Assembly (NCBI RefSeq): GCF_008828755.2
Contig: NZ_QBLM01000001.1
Location: 124,001-188,000, forward strand
Length of the DNA stretch: 64,000 nt
Source: [Borrelia] turdi
Lineage (GTDB): Bacteria > Spirochaetota > Spirochaetia > Borreliales > Borreliaceae
Direction: 5' to 3'
The notes beneath the pieces were generated by a model, which saw nothing but the letters and a program-made list of their open reading frames with translations, was not told the DNA's origin and did no database searches. Shown here one piece after another: positions 39,687 to 48,795 of this stretch (its first letter is position 1; every line of letters begins with the position of its first letter). Both the position numbers and the translations under genes were made by a program.

Positions 39687-42530
39687 ATGAAATTAAATAG
39701 ACTTGATTTGAAAAAAATAAATAAGCATAAGCTACTTATTTATTTAACATATTTCACAGTTAGTTTTTCTATTATCGCAGTGTCATTAGCAATATCTAAG
39801 ACTATAAACATACAAAAAGATAAAAATTTCGGATATGTAAACCCAGCAGTTCCTTCAAGGCTTTTAGATATCAATGGAAAACAAATAACTCAATTTATAT
39901 CTGATGAGAATAGAGAATTAATGCCTTTGAGAAAAATGCCTGACAATCTAATTAATACACTCTTAATACGAGAAGATATTGGTTTTTTTTCTCATCGAGG
40001 TTTTTCCTTGATAGGAATATTTAGAGCCGCATTTAATATTATTCTTGGTAGATATTTTTCAGGAGGCAGTACACTAACCCAACAACTTGCAAAGCTTCTC
40101 TACACAAATCAAGCAAGAAGATCTATTTTGAGGAAATTACATGAAATATGGTGGGCAATTCAACTTGAAAAAAAACTCTCAAAATACGAAATATTAGAAA
40201 AGTACCTTAATAAAGTTTATTTTGGAAACGGCAACTATGGAATAGTTGCAGCATCAAAATTCTTTTTTGGCAAAAGTGTAAATAAAATCAATACAGCAGA
40301 ATCCGTGATGATGATAATCCAACTCCCAAATGCAAAACTTTATTCTCCTCTTTACAATCCAGAATTTTCAAAAAAAATACAGCGTGCAGTTTTAAACCAA
40401 GTTGTATCAAATGGAATAGTAAAAGCCGAAATTGCTGAAAAAGAATTTAATGAATATTGGCAAAATTATGATTGGACTAGAATGGCTGATACATCTGCGG
40501 TTTCAAACAAAAAAGACCAGGCCCCTTATTTCTCTGAATACATAAGACAAAAAATACTGAAATATTTACCAGATGGCGCAAATATATATAAGGATGGATA
40601 CTCAATATACTCAACTCTTGACCTTGAAGCACAAAAATATGCAGATAAAGTTACAAACGATATGATTACTAAAGCAAGAACAATGCATAATTTAAATAGA
40701 TCATCTGAAACAATAATTATTAATTCAGAAATTGTCCCTGTAGTAGATGCAATATCAGATTTATTAGGAATTAAAAATTTAAGAATAAATGGAAGGCAAT
40801 ATAAAAAACTAAGAAAAAGAAAATTTTACGAAGACAATATTGATCTAATTGCAAGCTTTGGGGCAATACTTGGAATTGATAAAATAGATAAAGCAACAAA
40901 AGAATATATTATTAAAAATAAATTAACACCAAAACTCATTGCACAGCCTGAAGGAGCAATGATAGCAATAGACACAACAAGCGGAGCAATAAGAGCAATG
41001 GTTGGGGGAAGTGGCCATGCTAAAGACAATGAATTTAATCGAGCCACACAAGCAAAAGTTCAACCTGGAAGTGCATTTAAAACATTATATTTTGCAGCCG
41101 CAATAGATCTAAAAAAAATAACAGCCGCCACGATGTTTTCAGACTCCCCGGTAGCATTTCTAAATAAAAACGGAGAAGTTTATGCTCCAGAAAATTATGG
41201 TGGCAAATGGCGAGGTAACGTTTTAACACGACAAGCATTAGCTTTGTCTTTAAATATTCCATCATTGAGAATATTAGACAAACTGGGTTTTGACTCTGCG
41301 ATTAGCTACTCCTCAAAACTACTAGGAATAAAAGATCCAAAAGAAATAGAAAAAACATTCCCAAAAGTTTACCCACTAGCACTCGGTGTAATATCGGTTT
41401 CTCCAATCCAAATGGCAAGAGCATTTGCAATTTTAGGAAATAGTGGTAACGAAATCGAACCTTATGGAATAAGATACATTGAAGACAGAACTGGAAGAAT
41501 AATAACAAATGAAGAAGCAAACATATTAGCTAAAATAAAAAATAAAGAACATCAAACTCAAATAGTGTCTCCTCAAGCTGCTTATATCATTACAGATATG
41601 ATGAAATCAACAATTCAATACGGAACCTTAGCAAATCAAAGATATACAAATCTCAAAAATTTTAAATCTGACATTGCTGGAAAATCAGGAACAACCCAAA
41701 ATTGGGCAGACGGATGGGCAATAGGATACTCCCCTTATATAACAACAGCATTTTGGGTTGGATTTGACAAAAAAGGATATTCACTAGGAATATCTGGAAC
41801 AGGAACAGGATTGGCGGGGCCTAGTTGGGGAGAATTCATGGCAGAATATCACAAAAACCTACCTAAAAAAGTTTTTGTAAAACCTTCAGGAATAATTAGT
41901 ATCCCTGTACAAGCAGAAACAGGACTATTACCAGAAGAAATTGCTGAGGAGAAAATAATAAATGAACTATTTATTTCTGGCACCCAACCAATTGAAAAAT
42001 CAAAATACTATGAAAATAAATTGAAATTTAAAAATACAATGGAATTTAATATATATGGAATTGATGAGATTAACAACAACGAAATTAATTTTGACACTCC
42101 AGAATTTGAATATCTTGATAATAATCTTGAAAACCTAAACAACAACAATAATAATAATCTTGAAAACCTAAACAACAACAATAATAATAATCTTGAAAAC
42201 CTAAACAACAACAATAATAATAATCTTGAAAACCTAAACAACAACAATAATAATAATAATAATAAAAAAAATAACGATGAAATAGAAATTAACATTCAAG
42301 AACCCTTAAATGAAATAGAAAATAAAAATTTACAACAAGGTCCAATAAACATTAACAACAATAATAAAGAAGAAATGTTTATTAAAAACACCAAAGAAAT
42401 TAAAGACGAAGTCATTGTTAATAAAAGAAAAACAGAAGAACAAGACAAAAAAGAATTAGATTTACACAACAATGAAAATAAGAAAATTAACAATAAAGAC
42501 GTCAACGGAGAAGATATCCAATTGGATTAA
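39687..42530 (+). CDS. Class A penicillin-binding protein (PBP1a type) with Asn-rich tail
   Basis: A 947-residue bifunctional peptidoglycan synthase. N-terminal span at about 17-38. The glycosyltransferase (GT51) has REDIGFFSHRGFS with catalytic Glu96, and GGSTLTQQLAK (126-136). The transpeptidase has QPGSAFKT (nucleophile Ser), SLN in LALSLNIPS and KSGTTQ. After the catalytic part, a tail of about 170 residues is rich in Asn, Glu and Lys and includes four repeats of LENLNNNNNNN. No clear Shine-Dalgarno precedes the ATG. It leads a plus-strand run with the ParB-like gene and pgi. Confidence 0.95.
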   Translation: MKLNRLDLKKINKHKLLIYLTYFTVSFSIIAVSLAISKTINIQKDKNFGYVNPAVPSRLLDINGKQITQFISDENRELMPLRKMPDNLINTLLIREDIGFFSHRGFSLIGIFRAAFNIILGRYFSGGSTLTQQLAKLLYTNQARRSILRKLHEIWWAIQLEKKLSKYEILEKYLNKVYFGNGNYGIVAASKFFFGKSVNKINTAESVMMIIQLPNAKLYSPLYNPEFSKKIQRAVLNQVVSNGIVKAEIAEKEFNEYWQNYDWTRMADTSAVSNKKDQAPYFSEYIRQKILKYLPDGANIYKDGYSIYSTLDLEAQKYADKVTNDMITKARTMHNLNRSSETIIINSEIVPVVDAISDLLGIKNLRINGRQYKKLRKRKFYEDNIDLIASFGAILGIDKIDKATKEYIIKNKLTPKLIAQPEGAMIAIDTTSGAIRAMVGGSGHAKDNEFNRATQAKVQPGSAFKTLYFAAAIDLKKITAATMFSDSPVAFLNKNGEVYAPENYGGKWRGNVLTRQALALSLNIPSLRILDKLGFDSAISYSSKLLGIKDPKEIEKTFPKVYPLALGVISVSPIQMARAFAILGNSGNEIEPYGIRYIEDRTGRIITNEEANILAKIKNKEHQTQIVSPQAAYIITDMMKSTIQYGTLANQRYTNLKNFKSDIAGKSGTTQNWADGWAIGYSPYITTAFWVGFDKKGYSLGISGTGTGLAGPSWGEFMAEYHKNLPKKVFVKPSGIISIPVQAETGLLPEEIAEEKIINELFISGTQPIEKSKYYENKLKFKNTMEFNIYGIDEINNNEINFDTPEFEYLDNNLENLNNNNNNNLENLNNNNNNNLENLNNNNNNNLENLNNNNNNNNNKKNNDEIEINIQEPLNEIENKNLQQGPININNNNKEEMFIKNTKEIKDEVIVNKRKTEEQDKKELDLHNNENKKINNKDVNGEDIQLD
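42126..42257. repeat. Four perfect 33-bp repeats in the PBP tail
   Basis: Units at 42126-42158, 42159-42191, 42192-42224 and 42225-42257, each coding LENLNNNNNNN, followed by extra AAT codons. The 33-bp period preserves the reading frame, so the tail length may vary between strains. Confidence 0.92.
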
Positions 42531-42536
42531 AACAAT

Positions 42537-42938
42537 ATGTTAATAGATATAGATCAAATAAAAATAAAAAAAAGAATTAGAAAAAATGTAGGAGACATTG
42601 AAACTCTTAAAAACAGTATTATAAAGCATGGATTAATTTATCCAATAATAATAGATAAAAATAAAAATTTAATAGCGGGATTTAGAAGATATCAAGCCTT
42701 AAAAGAAATCGGATATAAAGAAGCTGAAGTAAAGGTAATCTCAATTGAAAACAAAAAAACTTTACTTGAAATTGAGCTTGATGAAAATAATGTCAGAAAA
42801 TCATTTACAAAAAGTGAAGCAAACGAAGGTGAAGCTTACTTAAAAATTTATTCTGAAAGTAATTTAATAATAAGATTCCTTAAATTTATTATCTTAAAAA
42901 TTAAAAACATATGGAAAAGAAAAAATAGAAAAATTTAA
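42537..42938 (+). CDS. Stand-alone ParB N-domain protein with cationic tail
   Basis: A 133-residue protein. Residues 1-95 match the ParB/Spo0J CTP-binding domain: IDIDQIKIKKRIRKN, LIYPIIIDKNKNLIAG, GFRRYQA (48-54, the GxRRxxA box) and ENNVRKSF (83-90, the ENxxR box). The helix-turn-helix and dimerisation domains of ParB are absent; instead an amphipathic, Lys/Arg-rich hydrophobic tail follows (IIRFLKFIILKIKNIWKRKN). It is therefore not the chromosomal ParB. The role may be a CTP-dependent switch at DNA or membrane; function unknown. It sits between the PBP and pgi genes. Confidence 0.72.
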   Translation: MLIDIDQIKIKKRIRKNVGDIETLKNSIIKHGLIYPIIIDKNKNLIAGFRRYQALKEIGYKEAEVKVISIENKKTLLEIELDENNVRKSFTKSEANEGEAYLKIYSESNLIIRFLKFIILKIKNIWKRKNRKI

Positions 42939-42960
42939 ACCATAGAAAAGGGGTGTGTTT

Positions 42961-44553
42961 ATGATAAATTACAAAAATCTTAATGAACTTGAAAATTTCA
43001 AAGTTCTTGAAGGAATTGCTCCAGAAATGCTAAAAACCGCATTAACTGGAAAAAGAATAAAAGAGTACGACATTACACTAGAAGGGGATAAAGTGCATTA
43101 TAATTATGCTTCAAAGCAAATTAATGAAAACCACCTTAAAATTTTTCAAAATTTAAGCGATGAAGCAAATTTAATAGAAAAATATAAAGAAGTACTTGAT
43201 GGGAAAAGAGTCAATATTAGTGAAAATAGAAAAGTCCTACATCACCTTACAAGAGGACAAATTGGTAAGGACGTAATAGAAGACAATAAAGAAAATATGA
43301 GAGAATTTTTCCAATCAGAACTTGAAAAAATATATAATTTTGCAAAGCAAATCCATTCTGGAAATATTAAAAGTGCAAATGGTAAAAAGTTTAAAAATGT
43401 AGTTCAAATAGGAATTGGTGGATCCAGCCTAGGACCTAAAGCGCTTTATAGCTCAATAAAAAATTATGCAAAAAAACACAATCTGGCTTTAATGAATGGC
43501 TATTTCATTTCAAACATTGATCCAGACGAATCAGAAGAAGTGTTAAATAGCATTAATGTTGATGAAACGCTTTTTATTATTGTCTCAAAAAGTGGAAACA
43601 CATTAGAAACCAAAGCTAATATGCAATTCTTAATAAACAAATTAAAATTAAATGGCATAAAAGAATATAAAAAACAAATAGCCATCATAACACTCAAGAA
43701 TAGCATGTTAGCACTAGAGGAAAAAGGATATCTTGAACATTTCTTCATGCACGATTCAATAGGTGGAAGATTTTCTCCAACATCATCAGTTGGGCTTACG
43801 CTACTTACTCTTTGCTTCACAGAAAAAATTGTAAAAGAAATTATAAAAGGGGCCAATAAAACTGATAAAAAATCATTAAATAAAAACGTAAAAGACAATG
43901 CACCTCTATTAGCAGCACTAATTAGTATATACGAAAGAAATGTTCTCAACTACAGTAGCAACTGCATCATTGCTTATTCTAAGGCAATGGAAAATTTTTA
44001 TCTTCACTTACAACAGCTTGAAATGGAAAGCAATGGGAAAAGTGTAAACAGGTTTAACGAAACAATAAACTATAAGACTGTAAGAATAATTTGGGGGGGC
44101 ATTGGAACAGATGTTCAACACTCATTCTTTCAAATGCTTCATCAAGGAACAGATATAGTTCCAATGGATTTCATAGGCTTTAGTGAAACACAACTTAAAG
44201 AAGATGTAATATCTGATAATAGCTCAAGCAATGATAAATTAAAAGCAAATTTAATAGCCCAAATAATAGCATTTTCAAAAGGAAAAGAAAATAGCAATAA
44301 AAATAAAAATTTTAAAGGCGAGAGACCTTCTGCATTAATATATTCAAAAGAATTAACACCTTATACAGTAGGATCAATACTCTCCCATTATGAAAATAAA
44401 GTAATGTTTGAAGGATTTTTATTAAATATAAACTCATTCGACCAAGAAGGGGTTCAACTGGGGAAAATTCTTGCTAATCAAATTTTAAAAAATAACACCT
44501 CTGAAGATGAAATAATAGAATCTTATTCTAAAAAAATATTAAAACAAGATTAA
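42961..44553 (+). CDS. pgi: Glucose-6-phosphate isomerase
   Basis: A 530-residue sugar isomerase of the eukaryote-like long form. QIGIGGSSLGPKALY and the GPI signature SIGGRFSPTSSVGL are both present; the late SFDQEGVQLGK is the second signature region. It interconverts glucose-6-phosphate and fructose-6-phosphate, the entry into glycolysis, on which this fermentative spirochaete depends. ATG 42961 is favoured over GTG 42955 because AAAAGGGG ends seven bases before it. The pfk gene is also in the window. Confidence 0.96.
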   Translation: MINYKNLNELENFKVLEGIAPEMLKTALTGKRIKEYDITLEGDKVHYNYASKQINENHLKIFQNLSDEANLIEKYKEVLDGKRVNISENRKVLHHLTRGQIGKDVIEDNKENMREFFQSELEKIYNFAKQIHSGNIKSANGKKFKNVVQIGIGGSSLGPKALYSSIKNYAKKHNLALMNGYFISNIDPDESEEVLNSINVDETLFIIVSKSGNTLETKANMQFLINKLKLNGIKEYKKQIAIITLKNSMLALEEKGYLEHFFMHDSIGGRFSPTSSVGLTLLTLCFTEKIVKEIIKGANKTDKKSLNKNVKDNAPLLAALISIYERNVLNYSSNCIIAYSKAMENFYLHLQQLEMESNGKSVNRFNETINYKTVRIIWGGIGTDVQHSFFQMLHQGTDIVPMDFIGFSETQLKEDVISDNSSSNDKLKANLIAQIIAFSKGKENSNKNKNFKGERPSALIYSKELTPYTVGSILSHYENKVMFEGFLLNINSFDQEGVQLGKILANQILKNNTSEDEIIESYSKKILKQD

Positions 44554-44617
44554 TTAATTTTAAATATATACCCTTAAGTTTAAAAAAGAATGCACTAAGC
44601 TTATACAAGAGGTAAGA

Positions 44618-46009
44618 ATGGATAAGGTAAGTATATTATATACATTGATCAATATTGTGGCTATGTTTATTCTAATCAGCATAATTTATCTTTGTAAAAG
44701 AAAAAATGTTTCTTTTACAAAAAGAGTGTTTATATCGTTAGGGCTAGGAATATCATTTGGAATGACTATCCAATATTTTTATGGCACAAATTCATCTATA
44801 ACAAACGAAACTGTCAATTGGATAAATATTTTGGGTGATGGATACGTAAGGCTTCTTAAAATGATTGTAACCCCTTTAATAATAACATCAATAATCTCTG
44901 CAATAATAAAATTAACCAACAGTAAAGATGTTGGGAAAATGAGCTTATTTGTAATATTAGTACTAGTATTTACAGCAGGCATTGCTGCTGTAATTGGCAT
45001 TTTCACTGCTTTAATATTAGGATTAACAGCTGAAGGACTGCAAGCAGAAGCGAGCGAAATTTTACAAGGTGAAACATTACAAAAAGGCCTTGAAATATTA
45101 AATCAAACACCAATTACAAAAAAAATAGCAGAGCTTATTCCACAAAATATATTTGAAGATATGGCCGGACTTAGAAAAAGCTCAACAATCGGAGTTGTGA
45201 TCTTGTCAGCTATCATAGGAATAGCTGCCCTTAAAACATCTATCAAAAAACCAGAATCAATAGAATTTTTTAAAAAAATAATATTAACGCTTCAAGACAT
45301 AATATTAGGAATAGTAACTTTAATTTTAAAGCTAACACCTTATGCTATATTAGCTTTAATGACAAAAATTACAGCAACCAGCGAAATTAAAAGCATAATA
45401 AAACTTGGAGAATTTGTAATTGCTTCCTACATTGCCATAGGCCTTACATTTCTTATGCATATGGCATTAATTGCAATAAACAAATTAAACCCAATTACTT
45501 TTATAAAAAAAATATTCCCAGCACTAACATTTGCATTCATATCTAGATCTAGTGCTGCAGCTATACCTATTAATATAGAAATTCAAACTAAAAACCTAGG
45601 GGTAAGCGAAGGAATAGCAAACTTATCAAGCTCCTTTGGAACATCAATTGGGCAAAATGGTTGCGCAGCACTTCACCCCGCTATGCTTGCCATAATGATA
45701 GCACCAACTCAAGGAATAAACCCTACAGATACTTTATTTATACTCACACTTCTTGGATTAATAATAATAACTTCATTTGGAGCTGCTGGAGCTGGCGGGG
45801 GTGCAACAACAGCTTCACTAATGGTGCTCTCAGCAATGAACTTTCCAGTAGGATTGGTAGGACTTATAATATCTGTTGAACCTTTAATTGACATGGGAAG
45901 AACAGCTGTTAATGTAAGCGGTTCAATGCTTGCTGGGGTTATATCTGCTAAAAGGCTTAAGCAATTCAACCCAAATATATACAACAAAAAAGAGTTAATA
46001 AATAAATAA
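44618..46009 (+). CDS. DAACS-family symporter, L-cystine transporter (TcyP)-like
   Basis: A 463-residue transporter with eight main spans and two re-entrant hairpins. The hairpin motifs are SRSSAAAIPINIEIQ and FGAAGAGGGATTASL. The segment GTSIGQNGCAALHPAML resembles the cystine transporters TcyP/YdjN more than GltP or DctA, as does NLGVSEGIANLSSSFG. Most annotations of the family would read glutamate/dicarboxylate symporter. The next gene, 64 bases downstream, is CoA-disulfide reductase, a thiol-redox enzyme, which fits cystine as substrate. Confidence 0.8.
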   Translation: MDKVSILYTLINIVAMFILISIIYLCKRKNVSFTKRVFISLGLGISFGMTIQYFYGTNSSITNETVNWINILGDGYVRLLKMIVTPLIITSIISAIIKLTNSKDVGKMSLFVILVLVFTAGIAAVIGIFTALILGLTAEGLQAEASEILQGETLQKGLEILNQTPITKKIAELIPQNIFEDMAGLRKSSTIGVVILSAIIGIAALKTSIKKPESIEFFKKIILTLQDIILGIVTLILKLTPYAILALMTKITATSEIKSIIKLGEFVIASYIAIGLTFLMHMALIAINKLNPITFIKKIFPALTFAFISRSSAAAIPINIEIQTKNLGVSEGIANLSSSFGTSIGQNGCAALHPAMLAIMIAPTQGINPTDTLFILTLLGLIIITSFGAAGAGGGATTASLMVLSAMNFPVGLVGLIISVEPLIDMGRTAVNVSGSMLAGVISAKRLKQFNPNIYNKKELINK

Positions 46010-46012
46010 AAT

Positions 46013-46057
46013 AAAATAAATAAAATAAATAAAATAAATAAAATAAATAAAATAAAT
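46013..46057. repeat. Five perfect 9-bp repeats between symporter and cdr
   Basis: AAAATAAAT is repeated five times (46013-46057), flanked by partial copies on both sides, just after the symporter stop and before the cdr start at 46074. Such an array may vary by slippage; it would change the distance between the two genes. Confidence 0.9.
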
Positions 46058-46073
46058 AAATGGAAAAACAATT

Positions 46074-47405
46074 ATGAAAATAATAATTATTGGGGGCACA
46101 GCAGCAGGAACTAGTGCAGCAGCCAAAGCAAAACGCTTAAACAAAAAACTAGACATTACTATATATGAAAAAACAAATATTGTATCTTTTGGGGCTTGTG
46201 GCCTACCCTACTTTATAGGAGGATTTTTTGACAATCCAAATACAATGATCTCAAAAACACAAGAAGAATTTGAAAAAACTGGAATCTCTATTAAAACTAA
46301 CCACGAAGTTATCAAAGTCAATGCAGAAAGCAATACAATTGTAATAAAAAATCAAAAAACAAAAAGCATTTTCAACAATACTTACGACAAACTCATGATA
46401 GCAACTGGTGCAAAACCTATTATCCCAGCAATCAATAATATCGATCTAGAAAATTTTTATACGCTAAGAAATTTAGAAGACGGTCAAGAAATAAAAAATT
46501 TAATGGACAAAGAAGAGATTAAAAATATAGTAATAATTGGTGCTGGATATATTGGAATTGAAATGATAGAAGCAGTAAAAAATAAAAGAAAAAATGTAAG
46601 ATTAATTCAACTAGACAACCATATACTAACAGATTCCTTTGACGAAGAAATAGTTAAAATAATGGAAGAAGAGCTAATACAAAAAGGAGTTAATCTTCAT
46701 ACAAGCGAGTTTGTAAAAAGTTTAATAGGAGAAAAAAAGGTAGAAGGAGTAGTAACAAACAAAAACACTTATCAGGCTGATGTTGTTATACTTGCTACTG
46801 GAATAAAACCTGCTACTGGATTTTTAGAAAATCAGCTTAAGACTACTACAAATGGAGCAATAATTGTAAATGAATATGGCGAAACTAGCATAAAAAATAT
46901 TTTTTCTGCAGGAGATTGTGCAACTATTTATAATATAGTAAGCAAAAAAAATGAATACATCCCCCTGGCAACAACGGCCAACAAACTTGGAAGAATAGTC
47001 GGTGAAAATTTAGCTGGAAATCGTGTTCCATTTAAAGGTACATTAGGCTCAGCTTCAATTAAAATACTATCTTTAGAAGCTGCAAGAACAGGGCTTACAG
47101 AAAAAGATGCACAAAAGCTTCAAATAAAATATAAAACAATTTTTGTAAAGGATAAAAATCATACAAATTATTATCCAGGCCAAGAAGATCTTTATATTAA
47201 ATTAATTTATGAGGAGAATACCAAAATAATCCTTGGAGCACAAGCAATAGGAAAAAATGGAGCTGTAATAAGAATCCATGCTTTATCAATTGCTATTTAT
47301 TCAAAACTTACAACAAAAGAATTGGGAATGATGGACTTCTCATATTCTCCACCATTCTCAAGAGCCTGGGATATATTAAATATTGCTGGAAATGCTGCCA
47401 AATAA
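46074..47405 (+). CDS. cdr: Coenzyme A-disulfide reductase
   Basis: A 443-residue flavoprotein of the NADH oxidase/CoADR group. FAD loop IIGGTAAGTSAAAKAKR; single active-site Cys42 in SFGACGLPYF; NAD(P) loop IIGAGYIGIEMIEA; FAD-binding IFSAGDCATI. The absence of a CxxC pair places it with CoA-disulfide or NADH-oxidase enzymes rather than glutathione reductase. In B. burgdorferi CoA is the major low-molecular-weight thiol, and Cdr keeps it reduced. The rather weak ribosome site (TGGAAAAACAATT) abuts the 9-bp repeat array. Confidence 0.94.
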   Translation: MKIIIIGGTAAGTSAAAKAKRLNKKLDITIYEKTNIVSFGACGLPYFIGGFFDNPNTMISKTQEEFEKTGISIKTNHEVIKVNAESNTIVIKNQKTKSIFNNTYDKLMIATGAKPIIPAINNIDLENFYTLRNLEDGQEIKNLMDKEEIKNIVIIGAGYIGIEMIEAVKNKRKNVRLIQLDNHILTDSFDEEIVKIMEEELIQKGVNLHTSEFVKSLIGEKKVEGVVTNKNTYQADVVILATGIKPATGFLENQLKTTTNGAIIVNEYGETSIKNIFSAGDCATIYNIVSKKNEYIPLATTANKLGRIVGENLAGNRVPFKGTLGSASIKILSLEAARTGLTEKDAQKLQIKYKTIFVKDKNHTNYYPGQEDLYIKLIYEENTKIILGAQAIGKNGAVIRIHALSIAIYSKLTTKELGMMDFSYSPPFSRAWDILNIAGNAAK

Positions 47406-47406
47406 A

Positions 47407-47430
47407 AAGAATTTAATTAATTTAATTCTT
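47407..47430. terminator. Putative bidirectional terminator cdr/pfk
   Basis: AAGAATT (47407-47413) pairs with AATTCTT (47424-47430) in the 16-base gap between the convergent cdr and pfk genes. The loop is AT-only and T-runs are short. Confidence 0.4.
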
Positions 47431-48768
47431 CATGCTAATCGGCTGTCCCGTACTTGAGAGAACGTCTCTCCAAAAAGAACCATTTGGATTAACCTTATTT
47501 CTGTCAATTACTGCCATCTTAATCGGTATATGCACAAATTTTGTACTCCACAAACTAATTAGCATTTTTGTCTTACCAGACATTGCAGCATGCACAGCGT
47601 TTGACCCAAGTCTAGCACAATAAAGAGAATCACTAGCATTAGCAGGCGAACTTCTAATAATATAGCTAGGATCAATGTATTTAAGAGTAAATTGTATATT
47701 TTTTGCTTTAAAATATTCTGTAATTTTATCCTTAATATAAAGCCCAATATCCTCATAAAGCAAATTACCAGAATCATCTTTCTTGCGAGGAAAATGATCA
47801 AAATACTTTTGACCTGCTCCTTCTGCTATCAATATTACTGCATGAGGAATTTCTTCTAAGCTTTCTTTTTCTAAAAGTCGTCTTTCAAGATGAACAAGAA
47901 ATCCATTAGGACCCTCTATGTCAAAATCAAGCTCTGGAATTAAACAAAAATTAACATCATTAGAAGAAAGCGCGGTATGAGCAGCTATAAAGCCAGAATC
48001 CCGTCCCATAACTTTAACAAGCCCAATGCCATTATAAGCGCTATTAGCTTCAAAATGAGCACCAGCAACAGCTGCAACAGATTGTTCTACAGCTGTCTCG
48101 AATCCAAAAGATTTTTGAACAAACATAAAATCATTGTCTACAGTTTTAGGAATACCCACAACTGCTATTTTTAAATTTCTTTTTTCTATCTCCTCAGCAA
48201 TAAGAAGAGACCCCTTTTGAGTACCATCTCCACCAATATTAAAAATCATATTAATATTCATTCTCTCCAAAGTATCAACTATTTCCACAGGCTTAATACC
48301 ACCTCTTGAAGATCCAAGAATTGTACCGCCAAATTTATTAATATCATCAACAACATCTGGATTAAGATTAATAAAAGGCGAATTTGACTCAGGAAGAAGA
48401 CCTTGATATCCAAACTTTACACCATAAATATTGCGAACTCCATAAATTTTCCATAAAGTTCGCACAATAGAACGAATAACATCATTAAAGCCGGGACAAA
48501 GTCCACCACAAGTAGTAATAGCAGCTTTAACGTGTCTGGGTACAAAATAAATTTTTTCTCTAGGTCCGGCTTTCTCTAAAAGAACATCTTCATATTTATC
48601 TCCCTCATCCTCATTTCTATATACACTAAACTTAATTTTATTTTTTTCATTAACAAAATGTGAAGAACCCTCACCAGCATAAAAATCAATCAAAGGATTG
48701 TTTTGCTTACATTCTCCTAAACTATCTATTTTAAAATCTAAATTTTCATTTTTAATTCTATACACCAA
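47422..48768 (-). CDS. pfk: 6-phosphofructokinase, atypical long form
   Basis: A 448-residue PFK. TCGGLCPGFNDVIRSIV is the start of the catalytic domain; GGDG (179-182) has Gly where PPi-dependent enzymes have Asp, but PKTVDND (207-213) has Lys where ordinary ATP-PFKs have Gly; the substrate pair MGRDSGFIAAH and VILIAEGAG follow. This mixed pattern is seen in the ATP-dependent clade of protist-like PFKs. B. burgdorferi has a separate PPi-dependent enzyme (recalled). Donor (ATP or PPi) is undetermined. It is the last gene of the ktrB-ktrA-minD-pfk run. Confidence 0.85.
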   Translation of the reverse strand: MVYRIKNENLDFKIDSLGECKQNNPLIDFYAGEGSSHFVNEKNKIKFSVYRNEDEGDKYEDVLLEKAGPREKIYFVPRHVKAAITTCGGLCPGFNDVIRSIVRTLWKIYGVRNIYGVKFGYQGLLPESNSPFINLNPDVVDDINKFGGTILGSSRGGIKPVEIVDTLERMNINMIFNIGGDGTQKGSLLIAEEIEKRNLKIAVVGIPKTVDNDFMFVQKSFGFETAVEQSVAAVAGAHFEANSAYNGIGLVKVMGRDSGFIAAHTALSSNDVNFCLIPELDFDIEGPNGFLVHLERRLLEKESLEEIPHAVILIAEGAGQKYFDHFPRKKDDSGNLLYEDIGLYIKDKITEYFKAKNIQFTLKYIDPSYIIRSSPANASDSLYCARLGSNAVHAAMSGKTKMLISLWSTKFVHIPIKMAVIDRNKVNPNGSFWRDVLSSTGQPISMKN

Positions 48769-48795
48769 ATGCTCCTTTATAGTATTATAACCTAT

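Noticed and set aside
42126..42257. CRISPR-like regular repeats
   Set aside because: Units are head-to-tail without spacers, lie in a coding frame, and no cas genes are present.
42008..42295. Leucine-rich minus-strand frame with repeats
   Set aside because: It is the reverse complement of the Asn-rich repeats of the PBP tail and has no ribosome site.
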